This document shows, in pieces, positions 22,857 through 32,500 of a stretch of 36,764 bases of DNA. Under the pieces are notes generated by a model. It saw only the letters and a list, made by a program, of their open reading frames with translations. It was not told where the DNA came from and did not search any database. A program made the translations under genes and the position numbers. The stretch comes from Methylobacter sp. Lineage in GTDB: Bacteria; Pseudomonadota; Gammaproteobacteria; Methylococcales; Methylomonadaceae. Positions within the stretch are counted from its first letter, which is position 1. The number at the start of each line of letters is the position of its first letter. The stretch spans positions 1 to 36,764 of the forward strand of contig JAURYJ010000076.1 in NCBI GenBank assembly GCA_030653985.1, in the 5' to 3' direction.

Positions 22857-24314
22857 TTACCGGTTACGTCTGGCTTCTTCTTCTTGGTTAATAAAGAAGT
22901 TAAGGCGTTCATTAAGGATGGAGGAGAGTTGGAAATTTAGGCCTTTCGATTTTTGTGCCAGCTTTATTTGCAGGATTGCATCTTTGGTTTGCCCGGTCGC
23001 ATAGTAGTATTCGGCAAGATAACGATGCGATTCGGCCGGTTGATTTAAGTTGCTATAAACTTGGGCCAGCAGTTGCGAATAAATCGGCAGGCGCTGGGTT
23101 TTAGACGGTAACTGAAATAAATTTTTTCGTGCCAATTCGGCATTACCGGCTTTGAGTAGAGCGCTAATGTATTCGAGTTTAATGGCTTCGTTATTGGGGA
23201 ATTGCTCGGTTAGTTTTTTATATCGGGCAAGCGCTATGCTGTAGTTTTTGGAGTCCAGTGCTGTGTGGGCAAGTGCGGTTACGTATTGCGGCTGGTTGGG
23301 GTATTCCTTGCTCAGTTGCTGAAAAATGCTTTCTGCTTCATTGAATTTTTGCGACTTAAGTGCGCTCATCCCCAGTCCATAGCGAGTAACGGCGCGTTGT
23401 TCTGTCGTTCCTTGATTCAATCTGGATTGCAAGTAGTTAAGCGTGTCGGCATCGTCAGTGCTGGTTAAAACCCGAATTTTTGCTTTGGTTAACTGATAGC
23501 CGAGTGAGTCGGGATATTGTTTGTAGGGATAGGTTTCGGCGCGTCCACGGGTGTCGGAAATACGTGAGGCGGTCACCGGGTGAGTTCTTAAAAACTCGGG
23601 AATATTTTGTCCGTAATAGCGGCTGGATTGCTGCAAGCGCTCGAAAAAAGTGGGCATGCTGCGCGGATCGAATTGCGAACCGGCCAAGGTCTGCATGCCG
23701 ACTCGATCGGCCTCTGCTTCGTTTTCACGAGTAAAATCAATTTGAAACTGAACGTTGCCGGCTTGAATCGCGATGATGGCTGCCTGACCTAGTGCCGGGG
23801 ATTGCGTGCCCAATAAAATCGCGGCCAAGGTCGCTGCGGCGGTAGGGATCGATAAGCGACTGGCGGCCTCATAAGCACGATACAAATGGCGTTGGGTAAC
23901 GTGAGCAATTTCGTGCGCCATTACCGAGGCTAATTCACTTTCGGCTTCGGTGATTAAAATTAATCCGGAATTTACGCCAATATAACCGCCCGGCCCCGCA
24001 AAAGCGTTAATGTTGTTCTCCATAACCACAAAGAAATGGAACGGGTTGCCCGGCGCGTCGCTATTGACGACCAGTCTTTCGCCAATCGTCTGAATATATT
24101 GCTGGATTTCGGCATCCTGATTGATGGCGATCTGCGAGTGCAGGCTGCGGAAAAATGCTTCGCCGAATTCTTTTTCTTCGGCGGGTGAGATCAGGGTGCC
24201 GGAAGAATCGCCCATGTCAGGCAATTCGATTTTGCTGATCGGGTCAGCCTGCTGCGGAGCAGGGAATAGAGCCAAACTTAAAGCCAGGGTAATAGCGAAG
24301 GATTTGAATTTCAT
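22857..24314 (-). CDS. bepA: Periplasmic M48 metalloprotease/chaperone, BepA-like
   Basis: A 485-residue protein with a signal peptide (about 1-22). The M48 zinc site is HEIAH (134-138), with the third ligand Glu201 in ENEAEADR, followed by tetratricopeptide-type helical repeats from about 300 to 470. E. coli BepA (YfgC) has the same layout and length; it assists LptD assembly and degrades stalled outer-membrane proteins. No lipobox was seen. It stands alone on the minus strand with an ATG at 24314, and no other envelope-assembly gene is adjacent. The assignment is strong for the family, good for the orthologue. Confidence 0.9.
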   Translation of the reverse strand: MKFKSFAITLALSLALFPAPQQADPISKIELPDMGDSSGTLISPAEEKEFGEAFFRSLHSQIAINQDAEIQQYIQTIGERLVVNSDAPGNPFHFFVVMENNINAFAGPGGYIGVNSGLILITEAESELASVMAHEIAHVTQRHLYRAYEAASRLSIPTAAATLAAILLGTQSPALGQAAIIAIQAGNVQFQIDFTRENEAEADRVGMQTLAGSQFDPRSMPTFFERLQQSSRYYGQNIPEFLRTHPVTASRISDTRGRAETYPYKQYPDSLGYQLTKAKIRVLTSTDDADTLNYLQSRLNQGTTEQRAVTRYGLGMSALKSQKFNEAESIFQQLSKEYPNQPQYVTALAHTALDSKNYSIALARYKKLTEQFPNNEAIKLEYISALLKAGNAELARKNLFQLPSKTQRLPIYSQLLAQVYSNLNQPAESHRYLAEYYYATGQTKDAILQIKLAQKSKGLNFQLSSILNERLNFFINQEEEARRNR

Positions 24315-24428
24315 GCAATAGGACTAAGTTTATTAGCGGGTTTTCAAGCGGATTGTCGGTTGCTCAATGATCATATCGTCCGATTTATGATCTTGAGTTT
24401 TATCTGGCGGATGTGATGCAAGATAAGT

Positions 24429-25406
24429 CTATTGTTCCAGATATTCTTCGGTTTCGCAAAGCGGGAGGAAAATAAACTGGTTGCGACCTTTTTGTTTGGC
24501 TTGATAGAGTGCTGCATCAGCTTTGTTGAGTAGGTTGTCGCCATTTTTCGGAATGCCGGTGCAAACGCCGACGCTGATGGTTATCTGATGAAATGGGTCT
24601 GAGTTTATATGCGGTATTGCCAAATTAAAAACGGCTTTCCTTAGTTTCTCTGCAAATTGTTCGGCGATTTTTTGGGGTAAATAGGGCATTACCAGAACGA
24701 ATTCTTCTCCTCCATAACGGGCAACGATGTCGGTGGCGCGTGAGATTTGCAATTTTAATGTCTCTGCAACTAGCCTTATTGCATTATCGCCAGCTATGTG
24801 CCCGTAATAATCGTTATAGGCTTTAAAAAAATCGATGTCGACCATGAAAATAGATAAACAGTGCTTTTGTCTTTTTGCATCGGCTACGGCCATTTTGTAA
24901 TGCGCATCGAAGAATCTGCGATTGCAGATGTCAGTCAAGCTGTCTGTTGTGGCTTCTTTCTTCAGGATTTCCGAATGAGAGCGTAACATTTTTTCACGCT
25001 TGATTGAGGTGCTGGAATCCGTTACTTGAATGAGGCTGCATGATTCGTCCAGTCGTGATTGAATGGGCGTGATACTGATCGATTGATACATTCTGCTTTG
25101 TTGCTGATTTTTCTCGAATGCATTATACAGTGGCAGTGGTGTGCGGTGCAGGGCAGTAGACAAAACGACGGGTAGCCTATATGCCAAGGTGTTTTTGAGT
25201 GCGGACAGGAATGCAGGTGACATAGGTTCTGAAAACACCTGTTCAAGTGGCCGATTAAGGGCGTCTGCTTCGTTAATGCCGCTATGTTTGGCGATCCAGT
25301 TATTCCAGAGCAATATCCGGCTGTCGGCATCAATAACGATCAATCCGAGGTTAATGACATTGGATATGTCTTCCATGTCAAAATGCTTTATAGCGAGTTC
25401 ACTCAT
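24429..25406 (-). CDS. PAS-GGDEF diguanylate cyclase
   Basis: A 325-residue cytosolic protein without membrane segments. A PAS-like sensor domain (about 12-130, opening NVINLGLIVIDADSRILLWN) is followed by a short helix and a GGDEF domain (about 150-318). The active-site motif is GGEEF (232-236), a form compatible with cyclase activity, and an inhibitory I-site RATD (223-226) is spaced five residues before it, so product feedback is expected. It makes c-di-GMP from two GTP. It overlaps the CheC-like gene by four bases (ATGA), so it is the last gene of a CheY-CheC-cyclase operon. Confidence 0.93.
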   Translation of the reverse strand: MSELAIKHFDMEDISNVINLGLIVIDADSRILLWNNWIAKHSGINEADALNRPLEQVFSEPMSPAFLSALKNTLAYRLPVVLSTALHRTPLPLYNAFEKNQQQSRMYQSISITPIQSRLDESCSLIQVTDSSTSIKREKMLRSHSEILKKEATTDSLTDICNRRFFDAHYKMAVADAKRQKHCLSIFMVDIDFFKAYNDYYGHIAGDNAIRLVAETLKLQISRATDIVARYGGEEFVLVMPYLPQKIAEQFAEKLRKAVFNLAIPHINSDPFHQITISVGVCTGIPKNGDNLLNKADAALYQAKQKGRNQFIFLPLCETEEYLEQ

Positions 25407-26017
25407 GAAATAGGGTCAAGAAATTGATCGATATGGGTAACAAGATTGGTCAAAGACGCTGAACTTAATAGGAAGACCAGATTGCCAGCCGTACGTTGAT
25501 TTTCAATGGCTAGGTCGATATGCAAAATCATAATATACGGTTGATTCGTATTCTTCTTGAGTCGCATTAATATGTCATCGGCTGATGCCACCGTGTAATT
25601 AGGTAAAGAACTGTCCAGCGTAAAGTTGAGTATGTCGGCCATTGCCGACAGACAGGCGTTCAAAATGATGTTGCCTAATTCGCACATGGCTTCGTGCTCA
25701 AACTCGGCAAGTTCTTCAAGGCTCATTTGCGAGTCCATCATATCGCTAACGATTTTTAAGGCTTGCTCCTCGGTAAATAAAAGCAGGGCTTCAGCATTAA
25801 ATGGGCCGCTAAAGTTCTGGCTTACCGCGCCGAATCTGCCGCTATTCAGTGATAATGTTGTTGAGCTTATATCATTTGAGCTAATGACTTGTACAGAGGG
25901 CACGGATATACGCACTTCGTCGCCGACAATTTCACTTAGACTTAAAGCGGCACGGCCAGCGCCGATGCTAAATACCTCCGTCAGCGCATCAAGTTGAAGT
26001 TCGTTCAGACTATTCAT
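25403..26017 (-). CDS. CheC-like CheY-phosphate phosphatase
   Basis: A 204-residue protein of the CheC/CheX/FliY group, which dephosphorylate CheY-P. Two helices carry the pattern (D/S)xxxExxN. The first (DALTEVFSIGAGRAA) has Asp10 and Glu14 but Ser17 in place of Asn. The second (EAMCELGNIILNA) has Glu113 and Asn116 with Glu109 at the first position. So the second site looks competent and the first degenerate. No CheD is nearby. It overlaps the response-regulator gene upstream and the cyclase gene downstream by four bases each, which implies balanced synthesis of the three. Confidence 0.85.
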   Translation of the reverse strand: MNSLNELQLDALTEVFSIGAGRAALSLSEIVGDEVRISVPSVQVISSNDISSTTLSLNSGRFGAVSQNFSGPFNAEALLLFTEEQALKIVSDMMDSQMSLEELAEFEHEAMCELGNIILNACLSAMADILNFTLDSSLPNYTVASADDILMRLKKNTNQPYIMILHIDLAIENQRTAGNLVFLLSSASLTNLVTHIDQFLDPIS

Positions 26018-26397
26018 TGAGCATTGTCAAAATAGTCTAAGGCCAAAGCAATTGATTTTTCTGTGACTGGTTTTGCGACCAATATCGTGCCCAGTGAGCG
26101 CGCGCGTTCCTGGTGTGTTTCTTGAATGTTTGCCGAGAAAATAACAATTTTTACCGACGGATGATTGGCTAGTATGTGCTCTGCAGCCTCGGTTCCTGAA
26201 ATGCCCGGCATATTGATGTCCATAGTACAGAAGTCTGGCAGGTCATTAGCAACGAGTGCAATAGCGTCTTCGCCACAGGCAGCTTCAGAAATGATCCATT
26301 CCGGGCGTTGACTCAGAATATGGGTGCGAATTAACATTCTCGATACTTTGCTGTCATCGACGATCAAAAGTGTTTTTGTTGAACTGTCTACAGGCAT
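26014..26397 (-). CDS. CheY-like single-domain response regulator
   Basis: A 127-residue receiver domain with all phosphotransfer residues: acidic pair Asp14-Asp15, phosphoacceptor Asp60 (TMDINMPG), Ser88 and Lys109 (VAKPV). No output domain, so it acts through protein contacts. It heads an operon with its likely phosphatase (CheC-like) and a PAS-GGDEF cyclase. A histidine kinase is not in the window. No Shine-Dalgarno is visible before the ATG at 26397. Confidence 0.92.
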   Translation of the reverse strand: MPVDSSTKTLLIVDDSKVSRMLIRTHILSQRPEWIISEAACGEDAIALVANDLPDFCTMDINMPGISGTEAAEHILANHPSVKIVIFSANIQETHQERARSLGTILVAKPVTEKSIALALDYFDNAQ

Positions 26398-26691
26398 GAT
26401 GGGTTTTTTGCTGAATTTAAATTGGTAATATTTTACATGAAAAGAAAGTAGTGCGCTTAGCTATTCATTATGATTAGGTGCGTGAGATATTGGATTTTTT
26501 AGTGGATAAAAATATTCACCGAGAGCTGATGTAAGCATAATAAACAAAAATATTATATCAATATAGTCTATTTTTCATAGGGATATGATGTACTTGTGAT
26601 AAATAAGGTAAGGTTGTATTTAATCGTATTAAATATCACATATTTTGTGGTAATGTGTGCGCAAATAACATTAAAAAAAGGATGGAATACT
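26398..26691. other. Intergenic region upstream of narK
   Basis: This AT-rich region of about 290 bases lies between divergent genes and should hold the nar promoter and that of the CheY operon. No convincing FNR box (TTGAT-N4-ATCAA) was found. Two dyads lie at 26618-26649. Confidence 0.5.
26618..26649 (+). promoter_or_regulatory. Candidate operator upstream of narK
   Basis: A perfect 17-base palindrome ATTTAATCGTATTAAAT (26618-26634) is followed by CACATATTTTGTG (26637-26649). Both lie 40-75 bases before the proposed start at 26692. They could bind a regulator; no named regulator matches clearly. Confidence 0.35.
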
Positions 26692-29367
26692 GTGGCAGAC
26701 ATGAGCCTCTCCCAACAAAAGCGCGCTCTTACCGCGAGCACCGTGGCATTCACCGTTTGCTTTGCGGTATGGACTATCTTTTCCATCATCGGTTTGCAAA
26801 TTCAAAAAGACTTGGGTTTAAGCGAGACCGAATTCGGCTTACTGGTTGGCACGCCAATACTTTCAGGGTCGTTAATTCGGCTGATGCTGGGTATTTGGAG
26901 TGACCAGTACGGCGGTCGTATCGTTTATTTGTTGGTGATGGTGACGGCGGCTATTTCCACTTTTTTGCTGACCACCGTTGAAACCTATACGATGTTTCTG
27001 GTGACTGCGCTCGGTATCGGCGTTGCTGGCGGTTCGTTTGCCGTGGGTATCGCCTATGTTTCGCGCTGGTATCCTAAAGAGAAGCAAGGTACGGCGTTAG
27101 GTATTTTTGGGCTCGGCAACGTCGGGGCTGCGGTGACCAAATTCATTGCACCTTTTATCATGGTTGCCTTCGGGTGGCATGCCGTCGCGCAAATCTGGGC
27201 AGCGGCTATGTTGTTTACGGCGGTCCTCTTCTGGTTTGTCACTGAAGACGAACCGATGCTTAAACAGCGCCGCGAGTCCGGGAGTAAACCCGAACCCTTT
27301 CTAAAACAATTGGAACCGCTGAAAGACCTGCGGGTCTGGCGGTTTTCGCTGTATTACTTTTGCGTATTCGGGGCTTTTGTCGCCTTGGCTTTATGGTTGC
27401 CGCGCTATCTGGTTGGCGCCTACGGTTTTGATATTAAGTCGGCGGGTATGCTGGCTGCGGCCTATTCTATTTTTGCCAGCCTGTTTCGTGCACTGGGCGG
27501 CTGGTTGTCAGATCGTTATGGCGCGCGGTTGTTGATGTACTGGACGTTTATTGTCGCTACCATTTGCACGTTTTTTCTGTCCTATCCGCCTACGGATTAT
27601 ATCGTGCATGGCATTAAGGGCGACATTGCCTTTAGTCTGGCGATTCAACCGGTGGGCTTTATCGTGTTGATTTCGGTGCTGGGCCTGTTCATGTCATTCG
27701 GCAAGGCGGCGGTGTACAAACATATTCCGGTGTATTATCCCGATAACGTCGGTGCTGTCGGCGGCGCGGTCGGCATGATCGGAGGCTTAGGCGGGTTCTT
27801 GTTGCCGCTGACCTTTGGTATGTTGAATGATTTGACCGGTATCTGGAGCAGCTGCTTCATGTTGCTGTTCGTATTGATGGCGACTGCGCTGACCTGGATG
27901 CATTTTTCCATTGTCCGTATGGAGCGTCGTGTCGTACCGGAACTGGCCAAAATATCGAAAGATCTGCCTGAACTGAGTCATCCGGCACCGCTGGTGCTGA
28001 CCGATTGGAATCCTGAAGATAAAAGTTTCTGGGAAAAGACCGGCAAGCGTATCGCGACCCGCAACCTGTGGATCAGTATTCCCGCCTTGCTGCTCGCTTT
28101 TGCGGTGTGGATGGTGTGGAGCGTCGTGGTGATTAATCTGCCCAGCATCGGTTTTAGCTACACCACCAACGAGCTGTTCTGGTTGGCCGCGTTGCCGGGA
28201 TTGTCCGGGGCGACCTTGCGGATATTCTACTCGTTCATGGTGCCGATTTTTGGCGGCCGTCGCTGGACTACGATCAGTACCGCTTCGTTGCTGTTGCCGT
28301 CCTTATGGATAGGTTTTGCGGTACAAAATCCTGAAACGCCTTATGTATTAATGGTGGTCTTGGCCTTGTTATGCGGTTTTGGCGGCGGTAATTTTGCCTC
28401 CAGTATGGCCAATATCAGCTTTTTTTATCCCCAATCCCAAAAAGGCACGGCTTTGGGCTTGAATGCCGGTTTAGGCAATTTGGGCGTCAGCACCGTGCAG
28501 TTTGTGGTGCCTTTGGTTATCGCGGCGGGTGTGTTCGGTTCACTGGGCGGCGAGCCGCAAGAATGGGTCAAGGGCGGCGTCACCAAGTCGATCTGGCTGC
28601 AAAACGCCGGATTTATCTGGGTGCCGTTTATCATCGCCACCAGCATCGCGGCGTGGTTCGGCATGAATGATATCGCCTCCGCCAAGGCCTCATTCAAAGA
28701 ACAGTCGGTCATTTTCAAGCGCAAACATAACTGGCTGATGTGCTGGCTTTATACCGGTACCTTCGGCTCGTTTATCGGCTATGCGGCCGGTTTCCCGATG
28801 CTGATTAAAATCCTGTTTCCCGAGGTCAATCCGATGCAGTACGCCTTTTTGGGGCCGCTGGTTGGCGCATTAATCCGGCCGGTCGGCGGTTGGCTGGCTG
28901 ACAAATTGGGCGGTGCGCAAGTAACGCTATGGAATTTTGTCGTCATGATAGTCGCGGTATTCGGTGTATTGCATTTTATGCCTTCGGCGGGTAATCCCGG
29001 CGATTTCTGGGGCTTTCTCGCGATGTTCATGCTGTTGTTTATCACCACCGGCATCGGCAATGGCTCCACCTTCCGCATGATTCCGGTTATCTTTATGACC
29101 GAACGTTTGTGTGCAGCAAAAGGGCAGGGCATCGATGCGATTGCCAAAGCCAAAAAAGAGGCGGCAAAAGAAGCGGCGGCGGTGCTAGGTTTCAGCTCGG
29201 CGATTGCCGCTTACGGCGCGTTCTTTATTCCCAAGAGTTACGGCACCGCGATCAGCATGACCGGCACACCTAATGCAGCGCTGTATTGTTTTATTGCATT
29301 TTATCTGGTGTGCATAGGCATCACCTGGTGGTTTTACGCACGTAAAACGGCGGCTATGCCTTGTTGA
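26692..29367 (+). CDS. narK: Fused NarK1-NarK2 nitrate/nitrite transporter
   Basis: An 891-residue protein of two complete MFS units, about 24 membrane helices. Unit one (about 1-420) carries GGSFAVGIAYVSRWYP and QGTALGIFGLGNVGAA. Unit two (about 445-890) carries GGGNFASSMANISFFYP and KGTALGLNAGLGNLG. In Paracoccus-type fusions NarK1 is a nitrate/proton symporter and NarK2 a nitrate/nitrite antiporter. The start is GTG at 26692 with AGGA nine bases before; the frame is open to 26596 but that part lacks a ribosome site. An ATG at 26701 is an alternative. It is first in the nar cluster, 207 bases before narG. Confidence 0.93.
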   Translation: MADMSLSQQKRALTASTVAFTVCFAVWTIFSIIGLQIQKDLGLSETEFGLLVGTPILSGSLIRLMLGIWSDQYGGRIVYLLVMVTAAISTFLLTTVETYTMFLVTALGIGVAGGSFAVGIAYVSRWYPKEKQGTALGIFGLGNVGAAVTKFIAPFIMVAFGWHAVAQIWAAAMLFTAVLFWFVTEDEPMLKQRRESGSKPEPFLKQLEPLKDLRVWRFSLYYFCVFGAFVALALWLPRYLVGAYGFDIKSAGMLAAAYSIFASLFRALGGWLSDRYGARLLMYWTFIVATICTFFLSYPPTDYIVHGIKGDIAFSLAIQPVGFIVLISVLGLFMSFGKAAVYKHIPVYYPDNVGAVGGAVGMIGGLGGFLLPLTFGMLNDLTGIWSSCFMLLFVLMATALTWMHFSIVRMERRVVPELAKISKDLPELSHPAPLVLTDWNPEDKSFWEKTGKRIATRNLWISIPALLLAFAVWMVWSVVVINLPSIGFSYTTNELFWLAALPGLSGATLRIFYSFMVPIFGGRRWTTISTASLLLPSLWIGFAVQNPETPYVLMVVLALLCGFGGGNFASSMANISFFYPQSQKGTALGLNAGLGNLGVSTVQFVVPLVIAAGVFGSLGGEPQEWVKGGVTKSIWLQNAGFIWVPFIIATSIAAWFGMNDIASAKASFKEQSVIFKRKHNWLMCWLYTGTFGSFIGYAAGFPMLIKILFPEVNPMQYAFLGPLVGALIRPVGGWLADKLGGAQVTLWNFVVMIVAVFGVLHFMPSAGNPGDFWGFLAMFMLLFITTGIGNGSTFRMIPVIFMTERLCAAKGQGIDAIAKAKKEAAKEAAAVLGFSSAIAAYGAFFIPKSYGTAISMTGTPNAALYCFIAFYLVCIGITWWFYARKTAAMPC

Positions 29368-29430
29368 GGTTTCGAGGTTCCAGCGTCACTGCCATCAAGT
29401 TAGACTGAAAAGAAAGTGATGACTGAATAG

Positions 29431-29490
29431 TGTGGGTGCGAATTTATTCGCGCATTTAGCAGTCACTGCGCGAATAAATTCGCGCCCACG
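29431..29490. repeat. Nested palindromic repeat, family TGTGGGCGCG, copy B
   Basis: Arms begin TGTGGGTGCGAATTTATTCG and end CGAATAAATTCGCGCCCACG; they differ from perfect pairing at about two positions. It lies between narK and narG. A 19-base motif at 29383-29401 (GCGTCACTGCCATCAAGTT) stands before it. Confidence 0.9.
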
Positions 29491-29574
29491 TTAACGCCAA
29501 GCCCTTAATTTAATGGCCGTGACGCAAAGCGTGGGAACGATAAATATCAAAACCCTAAAAAATAGGTGAATCTT

Positions 29575-32500
29575 ATGAGTCATTTTCTGGATCGTTTACT
29601 GTTCTTCAAGAAAAAAGTAGATACATTCTCCGATAATCACGGCGTGGTGACTAACGAAGACCGCAGCTGGGAGAACAGTTATCGATCGCGCTGGCAACAC
29701 GACAAAATCGTGCGCTCCACACACGGCGTCAACTGCACCGGCTCTTGCAGCTGGAAGATCTACGTCAAAAACGGACTGGTGACCTGGGAAACCCAGCAAA
29801 CCGATTACCCGCGCACCCGGCCTGATCTGCCCAATCACGAACCGCGCGGCTGTCCTCGCGGCGCCAGTTATTCCTGGTATTTATACAGTGCTAACCGTCT
29901 TAAATATCCGTTGATACGCGGTCGTTTGGTCAGGTTGTGGCGCGAAGCCAGACTAACCTTAGACCCGGTTGATGCGTGGGCGTCGATCGTCGAAGATCCG
30001 GCTAAAACGGCTGAATACAAATCTAAACGCGGCTTGGGTGGTTTGGTTCGTGCCAGTTGGGAAGAGGTCAACGAAATCATCGCGGCGGCCAATATTTACA
30101 CCGCCAAAACTTTCGGCCCCGACCGGATTATCGGCTTTTCGCCAATCCCGGCCATGTCGATGGTGTCTTATGCGGCCGGCAGCCGTTATCTGTCGCTGAT
30201 CGGCGGCGTCAGCATGAGTTTTTACGACTGGTATTGCGATTTGCCACCGGCCTCGCCGCAAACCTGGGGCGAGCAAACCGACGTGCCCGAATCTGCGGAC
30301 TGGTATAACGCCGGATTCTTGATGCTGTGGGGCTCGAACGTGCCGCAAACCCGCACCCCAGACGCCCATTTCATGACCGAAGCGCGCTATAAAGGCGCGA
30401 AAGTCGTGGTCGTCAGTCCTGATTATTCGGAGGCCAGCAAGTTCGCCGACCTGTGGCTGCATCCTAAACAGGGCACCGATGCCGCGCTGGCAATGGCGAT
30501 AGGTCACGTCATCCTCAAGGAATTCCATGTCGAGCGCCAGAGCCCTTATTTCAACCAATATGTGCGCGAAAATACCGACTTGCCGTTTCTGGTTATGCTG
30601 AAAGAGCAGGACGGCTATTATGTGCAGGATCGTTTTCTCAGGGCCTCGGACTTTTTAGGCCAGCTGGGCCAGGACAACAACCCCGAATGGAAAACGGTGG
30701 CTTATGATGAAATCAATGGCCATATCGTCCCGCCTTGTGGCTCTATCGGTTTCCGCTGGGGCGAAAGCGGGCATTGGAATATCGAACAAAAAACCGTCGA
30801 CAATCAGGAAGTCAAGTTACGCTTGAGCTTGATTGATAGCAAAGACGCTGTCGCCAGTGTCGGCTTCCCTTATTTCGGCGGCTCTGAACATCCGCATTTT
30901 ACCCATTCCGTCCATGATGCGATTCAAAAGCGCAATGTGCCGGTGAAGAAAATCACCTTGGCCGACGGCACCGAAGTCTTGGCGACCACGGTATTCGATT
31001 TACTGGTGGCCAACTACGGCATAGATCGCGGCTTGGGTGGCGCTAACGTCGCTACTTCTTATGACGAAGATGCTCCCTACACCCCGGCATGGCAGGAAAA
31101 AATCACCGGCGTGTCACGAAAAAACGTGATTGCGGTGGCGCGGGAATTTGCCATCAATGCCGAAAAGACCCAAGGCCGTTCGATGGTGATTTTGGGCGCC
31201 GGTATCAATCACTGGTATCACATGGATATGAACTATCGCGGCATCATGAATATGCTGATGCTGTGCGGTTGCGTCGGCCAGTCCGGCGGCGGTTGGGCGC
31301 ATTATGTCGGGCAGGAAAAACTGCGTCCGCAAACCGGCTGGTTGCCGCTGGCGTTCGGCCTGGATTGGAAACGTCCGCCCCGGCAAATGAACAGCACCTC
31401 GTTTTTCTACAATCACACCAGTCAATGGCGTTACGAAAAACTCAAAGTGAGCGAGATTTTGTCACCGCTGGCCAAGCCTACAGATTGGCAAGGCAGCCTG
31501 ATTGATTTTAACGTACGTTCCGAGCGCATGGGCTGGTTGCCGTCTGCACCGCAACTGCAAACCAACCCGCTGCAAGTGGTCAGGGATGCTGAAAAAGCCA
31601 AACAAGACCCGATTGACTATGTCGTCAAATCGCTGAAAAGCGGCAAGTTGAAGATGTCCTGCGAAGACCCGGACCATCCGCAAAACTTTCCGCGCAATAT
31701 GTTTGTCTGGCGCTCCAATTTGCTGGGTTCATCGGGCAAAGGCCACGAATATTTCCTGAAGTATTTGCTGGGCACGCAACACGGCTTGCAGGGCAAAGAC
31801 CTGGGCGATGGCGGCGACAAACCCTCGGAAGTCGAATGGCATGAAACCGCCGCCGAAGGCAAACTCGATTTGCTGGTCACGCTGGATTTTAGGATGTCTA
31901 CAACCTGTCTGTATTCGGACATTATTTTGCCGACTGCGACCTGGTACGAGAAAAACGACCTGAATACCTCGGACATGCATCCGTTCATCCATCCGCTGTC
32001 TAAAGCCGTTGATCCGGCCTGGGAATCGCGCTCCGACTGGGATATATATAAAGGTATCGCGAAGAAATTTTCGGAACTGACCGTAGGTCATTTGGGTATC
32101 GAAAAAGATATAGTCGCGGTGCCGATTTTGCATGACACCCCGGCAGAGTTGGCTCAGCCGTTCGAGGTCAAGGATTGGAAAAAAGGCGAATGCGAGCCGA
32201 TTCCGGGTAAAACTATGCCGAATTTGGTGGTGGTCGAGCGCGATTATCCGAACACCTACAAGATGTTCACCTCGCTGGGGCCATTGATGAGTAAAGTCGG
32301 CAACGGCGGCAAAGGCATAGCCTGGAACACCGAGACCGAAGTCAAGCAACTGGGCGAGCTGAACCGGCTGGTGACCGCGGAAGGCATCAGCAAAGGCCTG
32401 CCGCGCATCGAATCCGATATTGATGCGACCGAAGTCATTTTGATGCTGGCGCCTGAAACCAACGGCCATGTCGCGGTTAAAGCCTGGGAGGCCTTGAGCA

